A stretch of DNA of 64,000 bases from Aromatoleum toluclasticum ATCC 700605 (GCF_000378245.1 NZ_KB899491.1:372001-436000), one strand, 5' to 3'. Numbered from the stretch's first letter, positions 19,966-31,076 are shown. The notes: a model not told the origin generated them from the letters alone. Made by a program: numbers and translations.

Positions 19966-20797
19966 ATTCCGCCTCCGCTCTCCGCTTGCCGCGCGCGGGC
20001 TTTCCGGCACCAGCCGGATTCCCGGCCGCACGCATGAGCGCGAGGGTGTGTGGCACCGGCCGGCTGTGCTGAACCTGTTTTCGGACCTCCTGATGCTGTT
20101 CGCTGCGGTTGCGTTCGGCTATGCCTTCGTCGCGTGGTTCCTGTCGCGTCCGCTGTTTCCGCTGCGCGAGGTCGTCGTGCTGACGCCGCCGGCGCAGGTG
20201 ACCAACGAGCAGCTCGAATACGTGGCCCGGAGCGCGATCCACGGCAATTTCTTCTCGGTGGACCTCGAAACCGTGCGTGAAACCTTCGAGAAACTGCCCT
20301 GGGTCCGGCGTGCCGAAGTCCGCCGCCGCTGGCCCGACGTGCTGGAGTTGCGCCTCGAGGAACATCAGGCCGTGGCGTACTGGACCGTGTCCGGAAGTGG
20401 CGACTCGCAGCTCGTGAACCGCCAGGGCGAAGTCTTCGTCGCAGCGAGCAATGCCGCCATGCCTTCCTTCTCGGGGCCCCAGGGCTCGGCGGCCTACATC
20501 CAGGCGAAGCATCGCGAATTCGGCGCGATGCTCGAGCCGCTCGGCCGCAGGCTCGTCGGTCTCGCACTGTCGGCGCGCGAGGCGTGGCAGCTCAAGCTCG
20601 ACGACGGCATGGTCATCATGCTCGGACGCGACCAGGAAAAGGCGCCGATCGGCGAGCGCCTGGAACGTTTCGTGAGCGCCTGGCCGCAGGCGCGGGACAA
20701 GGTTGGTGTGCAGGTGGCGGTAGCGGACCTCCGCTATCCGAGCGGATTCGCCCTCACCCCGGTGGGGGACTTCAAGGCAGCGAAAGGCAAGCAATGA
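19949..20797 (+). CDS. ftsQ: Cell division protein FtsQ
   Basis: FtsQ is the bitopic scaffold of the FtsQLB complex. The 282-residue product has a cytoplasmic tail of about 45 residues, one membrane helix (about residues 46-66), a POTRA domain beginning PLREVVVL and containing [17 protein letters not shown], then the FtsQ beta domain. The ATG at 19949 overlaps ddl by 17 nt. A TTG ten bases downstream is in another frame, so this start is preferred. Confidence 0.93.
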   Translation: MPALAEFRLRSPLAARGLSGTSRIPGRTHEREGVWHRPAVLNLFSDLLMLFAAVAFGYAFVAWFLSRPLFPLREVVVLTPPAQVTNEQLEYVARSAIHGNFFSVDLETVRETFEKLPWVRRAEVRRRWPDVLELRLEEHQAVAYWTVSGSGDSQLVNRQGEVFVAASNAAMPSFSGPQGSAAYIQAKHREFGAMLEPLGRRLVGLALSAREAWQLKLDDGMVIMLGRDQEKAPIGERLERFVSAWPQARDKVGVQVAVADLRYPSGFALTPVGDFKAAKGKQ

Positions 20798-22023
20798 GCA
20801 AGGAATACAAGGACCTGATCGTCGGGCTGGACATCGGTACCGCCAAGGTCACGTGCATGGTCGCGGAGGTTCGTCCCGACGGGCGGATCAATGTCGTCGG
20901 GGTCGGCACGCAGCCGGCCAGCGGCCTCAAACGCGGCGTAGTCGTGAACATCGAGGCCACGGTCGATGCGATCTCGCGCGTGATCCAGGAAGTCGAGTTG
21001 ATGGCGGAATGCAAGATCCGCGACGTCTATACGGGGATCGCGGGCAGCCATATCAAGAGTTTCAACTCGAATGGCATGGTCGCGATCAAGGACAAGGAAG
21101 TCACCCCGCTCGACGTCGAGCGCGTGATCGAGGTTGCCCGCGCGATGCCGGTGCCGGCCGAGCAGCAGATCCTGCACACCCTCACCCAGGAGTTCATCAT
21201 CGACGGGCAGGGCGGGGTGCGCGAGCCGATCGGCATGAGCGGCGTCAAACTCGAAGTCAAAGTGCATATCGTCACCGGCGCCGTGTCGGCCGCACAGAAC
21301 GTCATCAAGTGCGTGCGCCGCTGCGGGCTCGAAGTCATGGATCTCATCCTGCAGCCGCTCGCATCGAGCTACGCGGTGCTGACCGAGGACGAGAAGGAAC
21401 TGGGTGTGTGCCTCGTCGACATCGGCGGCGGCACCACCGACATCGCGGTCTTCACGCACGGCGCGATCCGCCACACGGCGGTGCTCCCGGTCGCGGGCGA
21501 CCAGATCACCAACGACATCGCGATGGCGCTGCGTACGCCGACCTCCGAAGCCGAGGAGATCAAGATCCGCCACGGCGTCGCGATGCACACGCTGGCCGAC
21601 CCCGAGGAGATGATCGAGGTGCCCGGTGTCGGCGACCGCCCGCCGCGCCCGCTGTCGCGCCAGCGTCTTGCCGACGTCATCGAGCCGCGCGTGTCCGAAC
21701 TGTTCGAACTCGTGCAGGCCGAACTGCGCCGCAGCGGTTACGAAGAGCTGCTGTCCTCGGGAATCGTGCTCACCGGGGGCTCGTCCGTGATGCTCGGCAT
21801 GGTCGAGCTCGGCGAGGAAGTGTTCCACATGCCGGTGCGCGTGGGTGCGCCGCAGTACTCGGGCGGCCTCGCGGATGTCGTGTGCCACCCACGCTATGCC
21901 ACGGCCATGGGCCTGGTCATGGAAGGCCACGCCCAGCGCCGTCGCGGCATGCTGGCGCGCGAGACGCGCAGCGTGCGGCAGGTGTTCGGCCGCATGAAAT
22001 CGTGGTTCGAAAAGAATTTTTGA
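20794..22023 (+). CDS. ftsA: Cell division protein FtsA
   Basis: FtsA is the actin-like protein that tethers FtsZ to the membrane. The 409-residue product has the ATPase motifs VGLDIGTAKV, LVDIGGGTTDIAVF and GIVLTGGSSVMLG. Its C-terminus, GRMKSWFEKNF, is the amphipathic membrane-targeting helix. It overlaps ftsQ by 4 nt. The frame upstream of 20794 is antisense-like and not used. Confidence 0.96.
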   Translation: MSKEYKDLIVGLDIGTAKVTCMVAEVRPDGRINVVGVGTQPASGLKRGVVVNIEATVDAISRVIQEVELMAECKIRDVYTGIAGSHIKSFNSNGMVAIKDKEVTPLDVERVIEVARAMPVPAEQQILHTLTQEFIIDGQGGVREPIGMSGVKLEVKVHIVTGAVSAAQNVIKCVRRCGLEVMDLILQPLASSYAVLTEDEKELGVCLVDIGGGTTDIAVFTHGAIRHTAVLPVAGDQITNDIAMALRTPTSEAEEIKIRHGVAMHTLADPEEMIEVPGVGDRPPRPLSRQRLADVIEPRVSELFELVQAELRRSGYEELLSSGIVLTGGSSVMLGMVELGEEVFHMPVRVGAPQYSGGLADVVCHPRYATAMGLVMEGHAQRRRGMLARETRSVRQVFGRMKSWFEKNF

Positions 22024-22062
22024 CGGAATGGCGTGAATTTTTCAGCCAAATTGAATGAGTTG

Positions 22063-22091
22063 TTGATCAGGTCCCCGTATTTAGTTGTAAA
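22063..22091 (+). promoter_or_regulatory. Possible internal promoter upstream of ftsZ
   Basis: The 144-bp ftsA-ftsZ spacer is clearly more AT-rich than its surroundings. A weak TTGATC (22063-22068), 17-bp spacer and TGTAAA (22086-22091) could drive extra ftsZ expression, which is common in other bacteria. The match to consensus is only moderate. Confidence 0.35.
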
Positions 22092-22167
22092 CTTTTGATT
22101 TATTACTAGATGTAGACTCGGCGGCAGCTCGGTGCATATTGGGGTTGTTTCTCAGGAGGCGAGGCAA

Positions 22168-23307
22168 ATGTTTGAAATCATTGAGAAGGAGCAGACCGGC
22201 ACGATCATCAAGGTGATCGGTGTCGGTGGTGCCGGCGGCAATGCCGTCGATCACATGATCCGGGAAGGGGTGCAGGGCGTCGAATTCATCGTCGCCAACA
22301 CCGATGCGCAGGCGCTCAACCGCTGCCTCGCCCCGAACAAGATCCAGCTGGGCGACTCGGGTCTGGGTGCGGGCTCGAAGCCCGAGGCCGGCCGTGCCGC
22401 CGCGCAGGATTCGCGCGAATCGATCGCGGCGGCGCTCGACGGCGCCCACATGTGCTTCATCACCGGCGGCATGGGTGGCGGCACCGGCACCGGTGCAGCG
22501 CCGGTCGTGGCCGAGATCGCCAAGGAGATGGGCATCCTGACCGTTGCGGTCGTGACCAAGCCCTTCGACTTCGAGAACCGCCTGCGCGTTGCGGAAAGCG
22601 GCGTCGAGGAACTGACCCGCTACGTCGACTCGCTGATCATCGTCCTCAACGACAAGCTGCTCGAAGTGTACGGCGACGACGCCGGCTTCGAGGACTGCTT
22701 CCGTTCGGCGGACAACGTGCTGCGCAGCGCCGTTGGCGGCATCGCCGAGATCATCAACGTGCCCGGCCTGGTGAACGTCGACTTCCAGGACGTGCGTACC
22801 GCGATGGGCGAGATGGGGCGCGCGATGATGGGTTCGGCCGAAGCCTCCGGCATGGACCGCGCACGCATCGCCGCCGAGCAGGCCGCCGTGAGCCCCTTGC
22901 TCGAGGGTACGGAACTGTCCGGCGCGCGCTGCGTGCTGATCAACATCACCGCCAGCCGCTCGCTGAAGATGTCCGAAGTGCGCGATGCCGTGAAGACCGT
23001 CCAGGCCTTCGCCGCGCCCGAAGCCTTCGTCAAGTACGGCACCGTGTTCGACGAGTCGATGGAAGACCGCGTCCGCGTCACCGTCGTCGCGACCGGCCTC
23101 GGCATGCCGCGCGCCGCGCGCCAGCCGGTGATGCAGGTCGTGCAGGGCACGGGCACCTACGGTCCTTCGGTCGGCGGTATCGATCTCACCAACCTGGACG
23201 TTCCGGCGGTCATTCGCACCAACCGCCGCACGACGGTCGAGGCGATGAGCGCGAACGGCATGGGTACGTACGACATCCCGGCCTTCCTGCGCAAGCAGGC
23301 CGACTGA
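22168..23307 (+). CDS. ftsZ: Cell division GTPase FtsZ
   Basis: FtsZ is the tubulin-like GTPase that builds the division ring. The 379-residue product has VIGVGGAGGNAV, the tubulin signature GGMGGGTGTGAAPVVAE, NVDFQDVRTAM, a short C-terminal linker and the conserved tail DIPAFLRKQAD that binds FtsA and ZipA-type partners. The ATG at 22168 follows an AGGAGG site. An in-frame start 36 bases upstream is less likely because it precedes the ribosome-binding site. Confidence 0.97.
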   Translation: MFEIIEKEQTGTIIKVIGVGGAGGNAVDHMIREGVQGVEFIVANTDAQALNRCLAPNKIQLGDSGLGAGSKPEAGRAAAQDSRESIAAALDGAHMCFITGGMGGGTGTGAAPVVAEIAKEMGILTVAVVTKPFDFENRLRVAESGVEELTRYVDSLIIVLNDKLLEVYGDDAGFEDCFRSADNVLRSAVGGIAEIINVPGLVNVDFQDVRTAMGEMGRAMMGSAEASGMDRARIAAEQAAVSPLLEGTELSGARCVLINITASRSLKMSEVRDAVKTVQAFAAPEAFVKYGTVFDESMEDRVRVTVVATGLGMPRAARQPVMQVVQGTGTYGPSVGGIDLTNLDVPAVIRTNRRTTVEAMSANGMGTYDIPAFLRKQAD

Positions 23308-23328
23308 GCATAACCGGCTCCGCCCATG

Positions 23329-23377
23329 ACGGGCGCGTGCTGTGGACCGTCGCCTCCGGTCTGCGGCACGCGCCCGT
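23329..23377 (+). terminator. Rho-independent terminator after ftsZ
   Basis: A 12-bp perfect stem (acgggcgcgtgc at 23329-23340 with 23366-23377) encloses a 25-base loop that can itself pair, and is followed by ttctgttt. It closes the dcw transcript before lpxC. Confidence 0.75.
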
Positions 23378-23513
23378 TTCTGTTTCCGTCGACGCAGCAG
23401 AGGCGTGATGGCATCACATAGCAACGCTGTGTTGCATGTTGCGATGCAGCGAAACTTGCCGCGTGACGCCGTGCCTGCGTGCTAAACTGCTGTCGTGTAA
23501 CGGGAATTTAACG

Positions 23514-24434
23514 ATGATCAGGCAGCGCACCCTCAAATCGCTCATCAAGGCCACCGGTGTTGGTCTGCACGGCGGACGCAAGGTCCAGCTGGTGTTGCGT
23601 CCGGCCGCGCCCGATACGGGCATCGTCTTCCACCGCGTCGATCTCGATCCGCCCGTGGACTTCCCGGCCGACCCCTATTCGGTGTGCGACACGCGCATGT
23701 GTTCTGGCCTCGAGCGCGGCGGCGCCAAGGTCGGCACCGTCGAACACCTGATGTCGGCCCTCGCCGGCCTGGGTATCGACAACCTGCACGTCGACGTCGA
23801 TGCACCTGAACTCCCCATCCTTGACGGCAGTGCAGGTCCCTTCGTGTTCCTGCTGCAGTCGGCTGGCATCGAGGAGCAGAAGGCCGCGAAACGCTTCCTG
23901 CGCGTGAAGAAGGCCGTCGAATACCGTGAGGATGACAAGTGGGTGCGTCTCGAACCCTACGACGGTTTCCGGCTGGATTTCTCCATCGTGTTCAACCACC
24001 CTGCGATCGACAAGACCTCGACCCAGGTTAGCATCGATTTCGCCGAACACTCCTACGTCCGTGACGTCGCGCGCGCGCGCACCTTCGGCTTCATGCAGGA
24101 CGTCGAGTTCATGCGCGCCAACGGCCTGGCGCTGGGCGGCAGCCTGGACAACGCGATCGTGATGGACGAATACCGCGTGCTCAATGCCGAAGGCTTGCGC
24201 TACGTGGACGAGTTCGTCAAGCACAAGGTCCTGGATGCGATCGGCGACCTCTACCTGTGCGGTCACCCGCTCCTTGCCCGGTATTCCGCACACAAGGCCG
24301 GGCATGCGTTGAACAACCAGGTGCTGCGCGTGCTGCTGGAAGACAGCAGCGCATGGGAAATCGTGACGTTCGAGCAGGACGCAGCGACCCCGGCGGCGGT
24401 CAGCCACCAGTTCGAACTCTCCCTCGCTGTCTGA
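23514..24434 (+). CDS. lpxC: UDP-3-O-acyl-N-acetylglucosamine deacetylase
   Basis: LpxC is the zinc enzyme of the committed step of lipid A synthesis. The 306-residue product starts [21 protein letters not shown] and has the predicted zinc ligands H78 (VEHLMSAL), H237 and D241 (HKVLD). A TAAACT box at 23483-23488 may be its -10, and the terminator after ftsZ suggests its own transcription. The longer frame upstream of 23514 is not family sequence. Confidence 0.96.
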   Translation: MIRQRTLKSLIKATGVGLHGGRKVQLVLRPAAPDTGIVFHRVDLDPPVDFPADPYSVCDTRMCSGLERGGAKVGTVEHLMSALAGLGIDNLHVDVDAPELPILDGSAGPFVFLLQSAGIEEQKAAKRFLRVKKAVEYREDDKWVRLEPYDGFRLDFSIVFNHPAIDKTSTQVSIDFAEHSYVRDVARARTFGFMQDVEFMRANGLALGGSLDNAIVMDEYRVLNAEGLRYVDEFVKHKVLDAIGDLYLCGHPLLARYSAHKAGHALNNQVLRVLLEDSSAWEIVTFEQDAATPAAVSHQFELSLAV

Positions 24435-24444
24435 GCGCCCGGCG

Positions 24445-24633
24445 ATGCTGGTGATCCGGCTGTTTGCCATCCTTGCAGTGATCGGCATCGGCGGATCGCT
24501 CGTCGCGTGGATGCTCACGGGCAATCCCAAGTACCGCGTCTGGGCGTGGAACTGCCTCCGCGCCGGGATTGCCGTGCTGTTCGTGTTCCTCGCCTTGTTC
24601 GCGCTCGAACGCGTGTTCGTGCCCTTCGTCTAG
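24445..24633 (+). CDS. Small two-helix membrane protein, unknown function
   Basis: The 62-residue product starts ten bases after lpxC and is likely co-transcribed. It has two predicted membrane helices, about residues 3-24 and 40-58, separated by a short positive loop (NPKYRVWAWNCLRAG). I recognise a pattern of small conserved betaproteobacterial membrane proteins but no named family. Confidence 0.65.
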   Translation: MLVIRLFAILAVIGIGGSLVAWMLTGNPKYRVWAWNCLRAGIAVLFVFLALFALERVFVPFV

Positions 24634-24738
24634 CCTCCTCCCGGCAGGGGATGGGCTCGGGCGGGGGCTGCCGAAGCGCTGTCGCCGACATTCGGCAGCT
24701 CGGGTGCGAGCGAAGCCGGTTGATGGTCTGGCGGATGA

Positions 24739-25230
24739 TCAGTCGCGGCGACTGCGTCGCACCAGGCGTTCGAGCGACTCGCGCAGCGGCGAATCCGCAG
24801 GCAGCGTGGCCGAGAAATCCGCGATGCTGCGGCTGCCGTCCTCCGAAATCGTGCGTTGCGGCGGAGGGCGCCGTTCCTCGTGCGTCTCGAGCACCTTCAC
24901 CTTCACCTGCACGGTCTTGATAGGCAGCCCGACAGCGCCAAATTGCTGGATCAGCGAAGGCGCGATCTGCTTCAGGCGTGCGGCCGCGGCGCCACCGTTG
25001 GCGAGCAGCACCAGCGTGTCGCCCTTCAGGTTGGCGACCGAGCAGGCCGACGCAAGCGCGGGCGGGAGGTGTTGCTGGAGCAGGTTCTGCAGGCGCACCA
25101 GGCGCGCCGCGTGGTCCTTCAGGCGCGCAAGAGCGTCGCCGGTGCCCAGGAAGCGCTGGATGAGCTGGGTCATTGAGGTGCCGAAGTCGGATTGCGCCCT
25201 GATGGTAGGTCGGGCAGTCCTCGGCCGCAA
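24739..25230 (-). CDS. dciA: DUF721 protein, DciA-like helicase loader
   Basis: The protein is up to 163 residues and carries a DUF721 domain (about residues 20-115), the family of DciA, which loads the replicative helicase DnaB in bacteria without DnaC. In Pseudomonas and related groups dciA sits between lpxC and secA, as here. The start is uncertain: the ATG at 25230 adds 19 residues, whereas the ATG at 25173 gives MTQLIQRFLGTGDALARL, nearer to the family start. It is transcribed opposite to lpxC and secA. Confidence 0.8.
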   Translation of the reverse strand: MRPRTARPTIRAQSDFGTSMTQLIQRFLGTGDALARLKDHAARLVRLQNLLQQHLPPALASACSVANLKGDTLVLLANGGAAAARLKQIAPSLIQQFGAVGLPIKTVQVKVKVLETHEERRPPPQRTISEDGSRSIADFSATLPADSPLRESLERLVRRSRRD

Positions 25231-25341
25231 GCGTGGATCTTCAATAGCGTGCCCGTACCCCGTCGCCGCATCCGCTGCGGGGCCTTGCGGCCGGCATGCT
25301 AAACTTCCCTTTTTGCCGAATCGGTCCCATCAGATACCCAC

Positions 25342-28065
25342 ATGATTTCCGGCCTGCTCAAGAAGATTTTCGGTAGTCGCAACGACCGCCTCATCCGCCA
25401 GTATTCCCAGACGGTACGCACCATCAATGCGCTGGAGCCGACGATCTCGGCCTTGACGGACGAGGCCCTGCGGGCCAAGACGGACGAATTCAGGCAGCGC
25501 GTCGCCAACGGCGAAAGCCTTGACAGCCTGCTGCCCGAAGCTTTCGCGGTCGTGCGCGAGGCGGCGAAGCGTGTCCACGGCATGCGCCACTTCGACGTGC
25601 AGCTGATCGGCGGTATGGTGCTGCACAACGGCAAGATCTCCGAAATGCGCACCGGCGAAGGCAAGACGCTGGTTGCGACGCTGCCGTCCTACCTCAATGC
25701 GCTCAGTGGCAAGGGTGTGCATGTCGTCACCGTCAACGACTACCTCGCGAGCCGCGATGCGGACTGGATGGGGCGCATCTATGGCTTCCTCGGACTGACG
25801 ACGGGGTGCAACCTGTCGCGCATGTCGCACGAGGAAAAGCAGGCTGCCTACGGCGCTGACATCACCTACGGCACGAACAACGAATTCGGCTTCGATTACC
25901 TGCGCGACAACATGGTGTATTCCACCAGTGAGCGCGTGCAGCGCAGCCTCAACTTCGCGGTCGTCGACGAAGTGGACTCCATCCTGATCGACGAGGCGCG
26001 CACGCCGCTGATCATTTCCGGCCAGGCCGAGGACCACACCGAGCTGTACCTCAAGCTCAACCAGGTCGCGCCGATGCTCACGCAGCAGGAAGGCGAGGGT
26101 GAGGAGGTCACCAAGCCCGGCGACTACACGCTGGACCTCAAGGCGCGCCAGGTGCTGCTGACCGAACAGGGGCACGAGAACGCCGAGCAGATCCTCACGC
26201 GCATGGGCCTGCTGGCGGAGGGCGCAAGCCTGTACGACCCGGGCAACATCCTGCTCGTGCATCACCTCTACGCGGCACTGCGCGCGCACTCGCTGTACTT
26301 CAAGGACCAGCACTACGTCGTGCAGAACAACGAGGTGGTGATCGTCGATGAATTCACCGGCCGCCTGATGGCCGGTCGTCGCTGGTCCGAGGGGCTGCAC
26401 CAGGCTGTCGAGGCCAAGGAAGGCGTGCGCATCCAGGCCGAGAACCAGACGCTCGCGTCGATTACCTTCCAGAACTACTTCCGTATGTACGGCAAGCTCG
26501 CCGGCATGACGGGCACCGCCGACACCGAAGCCTACGAGTTCCACCAGATCTATGGCCTGGAAACGGTCGTGGTCCCGACCAACCGGCCGATGCAGCGTCG
26601 CGACGACAACGACAAGGTGTACCGCACGGCGAAAGAAAAGTGGGATGCGGTGATCAGCGACATCCGCGAATGCGTCGGTCGCGGCCAACCGGTGCTGGTC
26701 GGCACGACTTCGATCGAGATCAACGAATTCCTCTCCGGCCTGCTGCAGCGCGAAAAGCTGCCCCATCAGCTGCTCAACGCCAAGCAGCATGAACACGAAG
26801 CCGAGATCGTCGCGCAGGCGGGTCGTCCCGGGGTCATCACGATCGCCACGAACATGGCCGGCCGCGGTACCGACATCGTGCTCGGCGGCAGCATCGAGCG
26901 CCAGATCGCCGCGATCCGCGACGACGAAGCGCTGCCCCAGGAACAGAAGGATGCGCGCATCGCGGAGATGCGTTCGGAATGGCAGAAAGTGCACGAGCAG
27001 GTGCTCTCGGCGGGCGGGCTGCACATCGTCGGTACCGAGCGGCACGAGTCCCGGCGCATCGACAATCAGCTGCGTGGCCGCGCTGGCCGCCAGGGCGACC
27101 CGGGCAGCTCGCGTTTCTACCTCTCGCTCGAAGACCCGCTGATGAAGATCTTCGCCGGCGAGCGGCTCAATGCGATCATGGTGCGGCTGAAGATGCCCGA
27201 AGGCGAGGCGATCGAGCACGCGATGGTCACGCGCTCGCTCGAGTCGGCCCAGCGCAAGGTCGAGCAACGCAACTTCGACATCCGCAAGCAGCTGCTTGAA
27301 TATGACGATGTTGCCAACGACCAGCGCAAGGTCATCTACCAGCAGCGCAACGAGCTGCTCGAGAGCGAGGACATCGCCGACACGATCCATGCAATGCGCC
27401 AGGGGGTGTTGCACGATGCCTTCCGCATCTACGTGCCGGTCGATAGCGTCGAGGAACAGTGGGACATCGCGGCGCTGGAGCAGGCCCTCGCGGCGGAATT
27501 CCAGCTCCGCCTGCCGGTGGGCGAGTGGCTGAAGGCCGAATCGAATCTGGATGACGAGACCATTCTCAAGCGCATCCTCGCCGCGGCCGACGAGGCTTAT
27601 GCTGCAAAGATCGCGCAGGTCGACGTGGGGGCGTGGCACAAGTTCGAGCGTGACGTGATGTTGCAGAGCCTCGACACGCACTGGCGCGAACATCTGGCCG
27701 CGCTGGATCATCTGCGTCAGGGCATTCATTTGCGCGGTTACGCGCAGAAGAACCCGAAGCAGGAGTACAAGCGCGAAGCCTTCGAGCTTTTCGAGGGCCT
27801 GCTCGAGACCGTGCGCAGCGAAGTCTCCAAGCTGCTGATGACCGTGCAGGTCCGCACCGAGTCGCAGCTCGAGGAGGCCGAACGTCCGCCCGAGCTGGAC
27901 AATGTGCAGTACCACCACGCCGACTACGACGAGGCGCTCGGTGCCGCGGCGCAGGAGCAGGAAGGCGGTGTTGCCGTTGCGCAGGCCCCGAAGGTCGGGC
28001 GCAACGACCTCTGCCCCTGCGGCTCGGGGAAGAAGTACAAGCACTGCCACGGCAAGCTGAGCTGA
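25342..28065 (+). CDS. secA: Preprotein translocase ATPase SecA
   Basis: SecA drives post-translational export through SecYEG. The 907-residue protein has the Walker A segment MRTGEGKT (residues 102-109), the DEAD-like [46 protein letters not shown] and a C-terminal zinc and SecB-binding motif with C891, C893, C902 and H903. secD, secF and yajC are also in this window on the other strand. A TAAACT at 25300-25305 is a possible -10. Confidence 0.97.
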   Translation: MISGLLKKIFGSRNDRLIRQYSQTVRTINALEPTISALTDEALRAKTDEFRQRVANGESLDSLLPEAFAVVREAAKRVHGMRHFDVQLIGGMVLHNGKISEMRTGEGKTLVATLPSYLNALSGKGVHVVTVNDYLASRDADWMGRIYGFLGLTTGCNLSRMSHEEKQAAYGADITYGTNNEFGFDYLRDNMVYSTSERVQRSLNFAVVDEVDSILIDEARTPLIISGQAEDHTELYLKLNQVAPMLTQQEGEGEEVTKPGDYTLDLKARQVLLTEQGHENAEQILTRMGLLAEGASLYDPGNILLVHHLYAALRAHSLYFKDQHYVVQNNEVVIVDEFTGRLMAGRRWSEGLHQAVEAKEGVRIQAENQTLASITFQNYFRMYGKLAGMTGTADTEAYEFHQIYGLETVVVPTNRPMQRRDDNDKVYRTAKEKWDAVISDIRECVGRGQPVLVGTTSIEINEFLSGLLQREKLPHQLLNAKQHEHEAEIVAQAGRPGVITIATNMAGRGTDIVLGGSIERQIAAIRDDEALPQEQKDARIAEMRSEWQKVHEQVLSAGGLHIVGTERHESRRIDNQLRGRAGRQGDPGSSRFYLSLEDPLMKIFAGERLNAIMVRLKMPEGEAIEHAMVTRSLESAQRKVEQRNFDIRKQLLEYDDVANDQRKVIYQQRNELLESEDIADTIHAMRQGVLHDAFRIYVPVDSVEEQWDIAALEQALAAEFQLRLPVGEWLKAESNLDDETILKRILAAADEAYAAKIAQVDVGAWHKFERDVMLQSLDTHWREHLAALDHLRQGIHLRGYAQKNPKQEYKREAFELFEGLLETVRSEVSKLLMTVQVRTESQLEEAERPPELDNVQYHHADYDEALGAAAQEQEGGVAVAQAPKVGRNDLCPCGSGKKYKHCHGKLS

Positions 28066-28154
28066 GAAACGATGGGCGGCACGACGCGTTCCCGCCATGT
28101 TTCCGAACGGCCCCCCGCGGGCCGTTCTTGGCTTAACGCGAAGCGTTTCCTGAC

Positions 28155-29702
28155 ATGAGCGGCCCGGCTGATTCCAAGGGCCGGCGCCCCGGCGAGCCCG
28201 CACTGTTTCCGGAGCTGCAACTCGGCGTTCCGGAGGATGCCGCGGAGCAGGGGGTGCGCGACCCACGCGGCCTTGGGGAGTGGGTCGCCTTCATTCGCGA
28301 CCAGGAGATGCCTGCGCTCGGCGCGACGGTAGCCCTGATCCATTCCGTCACCGAGGACGAAAAATCCCCGACCGGGAAACTCGCCCAGGCCATCCTGCAG
28401 GACGCGGCAATGACGGCGAAGGTGCTCAAGCTCGCCAACAGCGTCCTGTACAACCCCACACGCCACGGCGTAAGCACGATCAGTCGCGCCATCGTCGTGC
28501 TCGGCTTCAATGCCGTCGCGGAGATTGCGGTTGCGATCCGCGTGATTGATGCGCTGCTCGCCGGCGGTGTCCGGCAGCGCGTCGTGAACGAGATGGCGCA
28601 CGTGTTCCATGCGGCCGTGCAGGCGCGCGCACTGGCCGCTCTGCGGCGCGATGGGCGCAGCGAAGAGGTCTTCATCGCCGCGCTGCTGTCCCGCGTCGGC
28701 GAGATGGCCTTCTGGTGCTTCGGCGGCAAGCTCGCGCAGCGGCTGGATGAAGCCCTCGCCGCCGGCCAATCCGACGACGAGGCGCAGATGAGCGTACTCG
28801 GCTTTCGCCTGCGCCAGCTTTCACAGGGGCTGGCGCGCGAGTGGAAGCTCGGGCCGCTGCTCCAGTCCGTGCTCGATGGCAGCGGTCGCCCGGGCGTGTC
28901 GGAGCAGGCAATCCACTTTGCCCACCGGTTCGCCGTCGAAGTCGAGAACGGCTGGGATAGCCCGGGCCTGGAAAAGCTCGTTTGCAGCCTGGCGATCTTC
29001 GCCGGACTCTCGTCCGAGGCGATGCGCGAGGAGCTTGCAGCCAACAGCGTCGAGGCCGCGCGCATTGCCGGATATTTCGGCGCAGCCGAAGCCGGTGAAC
29101 TGATTCCGCGGCCCGCTCCCGCCGTGGGACCCCCGGAGGCCGGTGAGGCCGAGGCGGCGGAAGTGCTCGCGATGGAGCCTGATCCGCAGCTCCAGTTGAG
29201 GATCCTGCGGGAGATTTCGGGCCGCATCGCGGCGGGCGCGAACCTTAACGAAATCCTGCAACTTGTGCTCGAAGGCATCTATCGCGGCGTCGGCTTCGAC
29301 CGCGTGCTGTTCGCCCTGATGTCGCAGAACCGCTTGCAACTGGTAGGGAAAACATCGCTTGGTAGCGGCGCCGAGGCCTTGCGGCAGGCTTTCATCTTTT
29401 CCCTCGACGGCACGCCCGGTGACCTGTTCAACGAATTCTTCCGCAACCCGCGCGCGATGCGTTTCGGTCCTGGTCAGACGTCGCCGGAAATCCGGCTCGA
29501 CCGCCTGTTGCAGGTGACCGATGCCCCCTGTGCCTGCATCGCGCCCATCCTCGCGCAGGGACGCCCGATCGGCCTTTTCTACGCCGACCGCACCCATCCG
29601 GCGGAGGGTATCGATGACGAACGTTTCGAGGCCTTCCAGCTGTTCGCCCAGCAGGTCTCGCTCGCCGTCACGGCAGCTTCGTCGTCGCGTCAGAACGGTT
29701 GA
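28155..29702 (+). CDS. HDOD-GAF signalling protein
   Basis: The 515-residue protein has an HDOD domain at about residues 48-245 and a GAF domain at about 350-505, joined by an Ala/Glu/Pro-rich linker. HDOD domains are HD-like helical domains without the full metal-binding HD pair and often act in signalling or motility control. GAF domains sense small ligands. No catalytic output domain is present. It follows secA in the same direction at 89 bp, and its precise role is unknown. Confidence 0.85.
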   Translation: MSGPADSKGRRPGEPALFPELQLGVPEDAAEQGVRDPRGLGEWVAFIRDQEMPALGATVALIHSVTEDEKSPTGKLAQAILQDAAMTAKVLKLANSVLYNPTRHGVSTISRAIVVLGFNAVAEIAVAIRVIDALLAGGVRQRVVNEMAHVFHAAVQARALAALRRDGRSEEVFIAALLSRVGEMAFWCFGGKLAQRLDEALAAGQSDDEAQMSVLGFRLRQLSQGLAREWKLGPLLQSVLDGSGRPGVSEQAIHFAHRFAVEVENGWDSPGLEKLVCSLAIFAGLSSEAMREELAANSVEAARIAGYFGAAEAGELIPRPAPAVGPPEAGEAEAAEVLAMEPDPQLQLRILREISGRIAAGANLNEILQLVLEGIYRGVGFDRVLFALMSQNRLQLVGKTSLGSGAEALRQAFIFSLDGTPGDLFNEFFRNPRAMRFGPGQTSPEIRLDRLLQVTDAPCACIAPILAQGRPIGLFYADRTHPAEGIDDERFEAFQLFAQQVSLAVTAASSSRQNG

Positions 29703-29786
29703 TGCGAGGCCCTGCAGTGATGTCCTTGCCGACGTCCAATGAAACCACGGCGGCGCCGGCCGCCCTTTGCCCGATGGAGACCCGTC

Positions 29787-31025
29787 ATGCCCGTTAACCT
29801 CTCGACCCCGGTTGCCTCGGAGCTGCGTCCGGTCGCAGGCGTTCGCCTCGGGGTTGCCGAAGCCGCGATCCGCAAGCTGAACCGTCGCGACCTCACCCTC
29901 ATCGAAGTGGCGGCCGGCAGCCGCGTGGCGGGGGTGTTCACGCTCAACCGTTTTTGCGCCGCGCCGGTCCAGCTGTGCAAGGAACACCTTCCCGGCGGCA
30001 AAGTCCGCGCGCTCGTGATCAATACCGGTGTCGCCAACGCGGGAACGGGCGCGGAAGGACTGGCGAATGCCAATGCCACCTGTGCTGCCGTGGCCGGGCT
30101 GATGGGGATCGAGCCCGAGCAGGTTCTGCCGTTCTCGACCGGCGTGATTCTCGAGCCGCTGCCGGTAGACCGACTGGTGGCCGGCCTCCCCGCTGCGCAG
30201 GCCAATCTGCGTGCCGACGGGTGGTTCGATGCCGCGCACGCGATCATGACGACCGATACCGTGGCCAAGGCCGTGTCGCGCCAGGTGACGATCGCGGGGC
30301 GCACGGTCACGCTGACGGGCATCAGCAAGGGCGCGGGCATGATCAAGCCCAACATGGCAACGATGCTCGGCTTCCTCGCCTGCGACGCGGCGATCTCGCA
30401 GTCCCTGCTGGACGCGCTCGCACGCGAGGCGGCCGACCTGTCGTTCAACAGCATCACCATCGATGGCGACACCTCGACCAACGATTCCTTCATCATCATC
30501 GCGACCGGCAAGGCCGGCAACGCCGAGATCAACGATCCGCTGGGCGAAGACTTCCGCGCGCTGCGCGAAGCGATCATCGACGTCTCGATCAGGCTCGCGC
30601 AGGCGATCGTGCGCGATGGTGAAGGTGCCACCAAGTTCATGACGATTGCCGTCGAGGGCGGTAAGGACCGTGCCGAGTGCCGCAAGGTGGGCTATGCGAT
30701 CGGCCATTCGCCGCTGGTCAAGACCGCCTTCTTCGCCTCCGATCCCAACCTCGGACGCATTCTTGCGGCGATCGGCTATGCGGGCATCGACGATCTCGAC
30801 GTGAGCGGGCTGCGTGTGTGGCTGGGTAGCGCAAGCGAAGAGGTGCTCGTCGCCGAGAACGGCGGCCGTGCGGCAACGTACCGCGAAGAGGCCGGGGCGC
30901 GCGTGATGCAGGAGTCCGAAATCACCGTGCGCGTGGATCTCGGGCGCGGCCTCGAGCGCGCCACGGTGTGGACCTGCGATTTCTCTTACGACTACGTGAA
31001 GATCAACGCCGACTACCGCAGCTGA
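29787..31025 (+). CDS. argJ: Bifunctional ornithine acetyltransferase / N-acetylglutamate synthase
   Basis: ArgJ recycles the acetyl group in arginine synthesis. The 412-residue precursor cleaves itself before T192 in KPNMATML into alpha and beta chains, and T192 is the nucleophile. Other motifs are [10 protein letters not shown] near the N-terminus and GDTSTND in the beta chain. The ATG at 29787 follows GATGGAGA. The upstream frame extension is not homologous. Confidence 0.96.
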   Translation: MPVNLSTPVASELRPVAGVRLGVAEAAIRKLNRRDLTLIEVAAGSRVAGVFTLNRFCAAPVQLCKEHLPGGKVRALVINTGVANAGTGAEGLANANATCAAVAGLMGIEPEQVLPFSTGVILEPLPVDRLVAGLPAAQANLRADGWFDAAHAIMTTDTVAKAVSRQVTIAGRTVTLTGISKGAGMIKPNMATMLGFLACDAAISQSLLDALAREAADLSFNSITIDGDTSTNDSFIIIATGKAGNAEINDPLGEDFRALREAIIDVSIRLAQAIVRDGEGATKFMTIAVEGGKDRAECRKVGYAIGHSPLVKTAFFASDPNLGRILAAIGYAGIDDLDVSGLRVWLGSASEEVLVAENGGRAATYREEAGARVMQESEITVRVDLGRGLERATVWTCDFSYDYVKINADYRS

Positions 31026-31070
31026 TGTTTCGGTGCAAATCGCGCACTGGCTGCATTGCTATGCTGTACG

Positions 31071-31076
31071 TATAAT
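31071..31076 (+). promoter_or_regulatory. -10 box (TATAAT) upstream of the PAS histidine kinase
   Basis: A perfect TATAAT lies 28 bases before the ATG at 31104, preceded by gtacg. No good -35 is visible. Its position argues against a start at 31056 for the downstream gene. Confidence 0.5.

Noticed and set aside
25330-28266. Open frame of 978 codons antisense to secA
   Set aside because: secA is a perfect family match on the other strand, and the antisense product has no recognisable domain.
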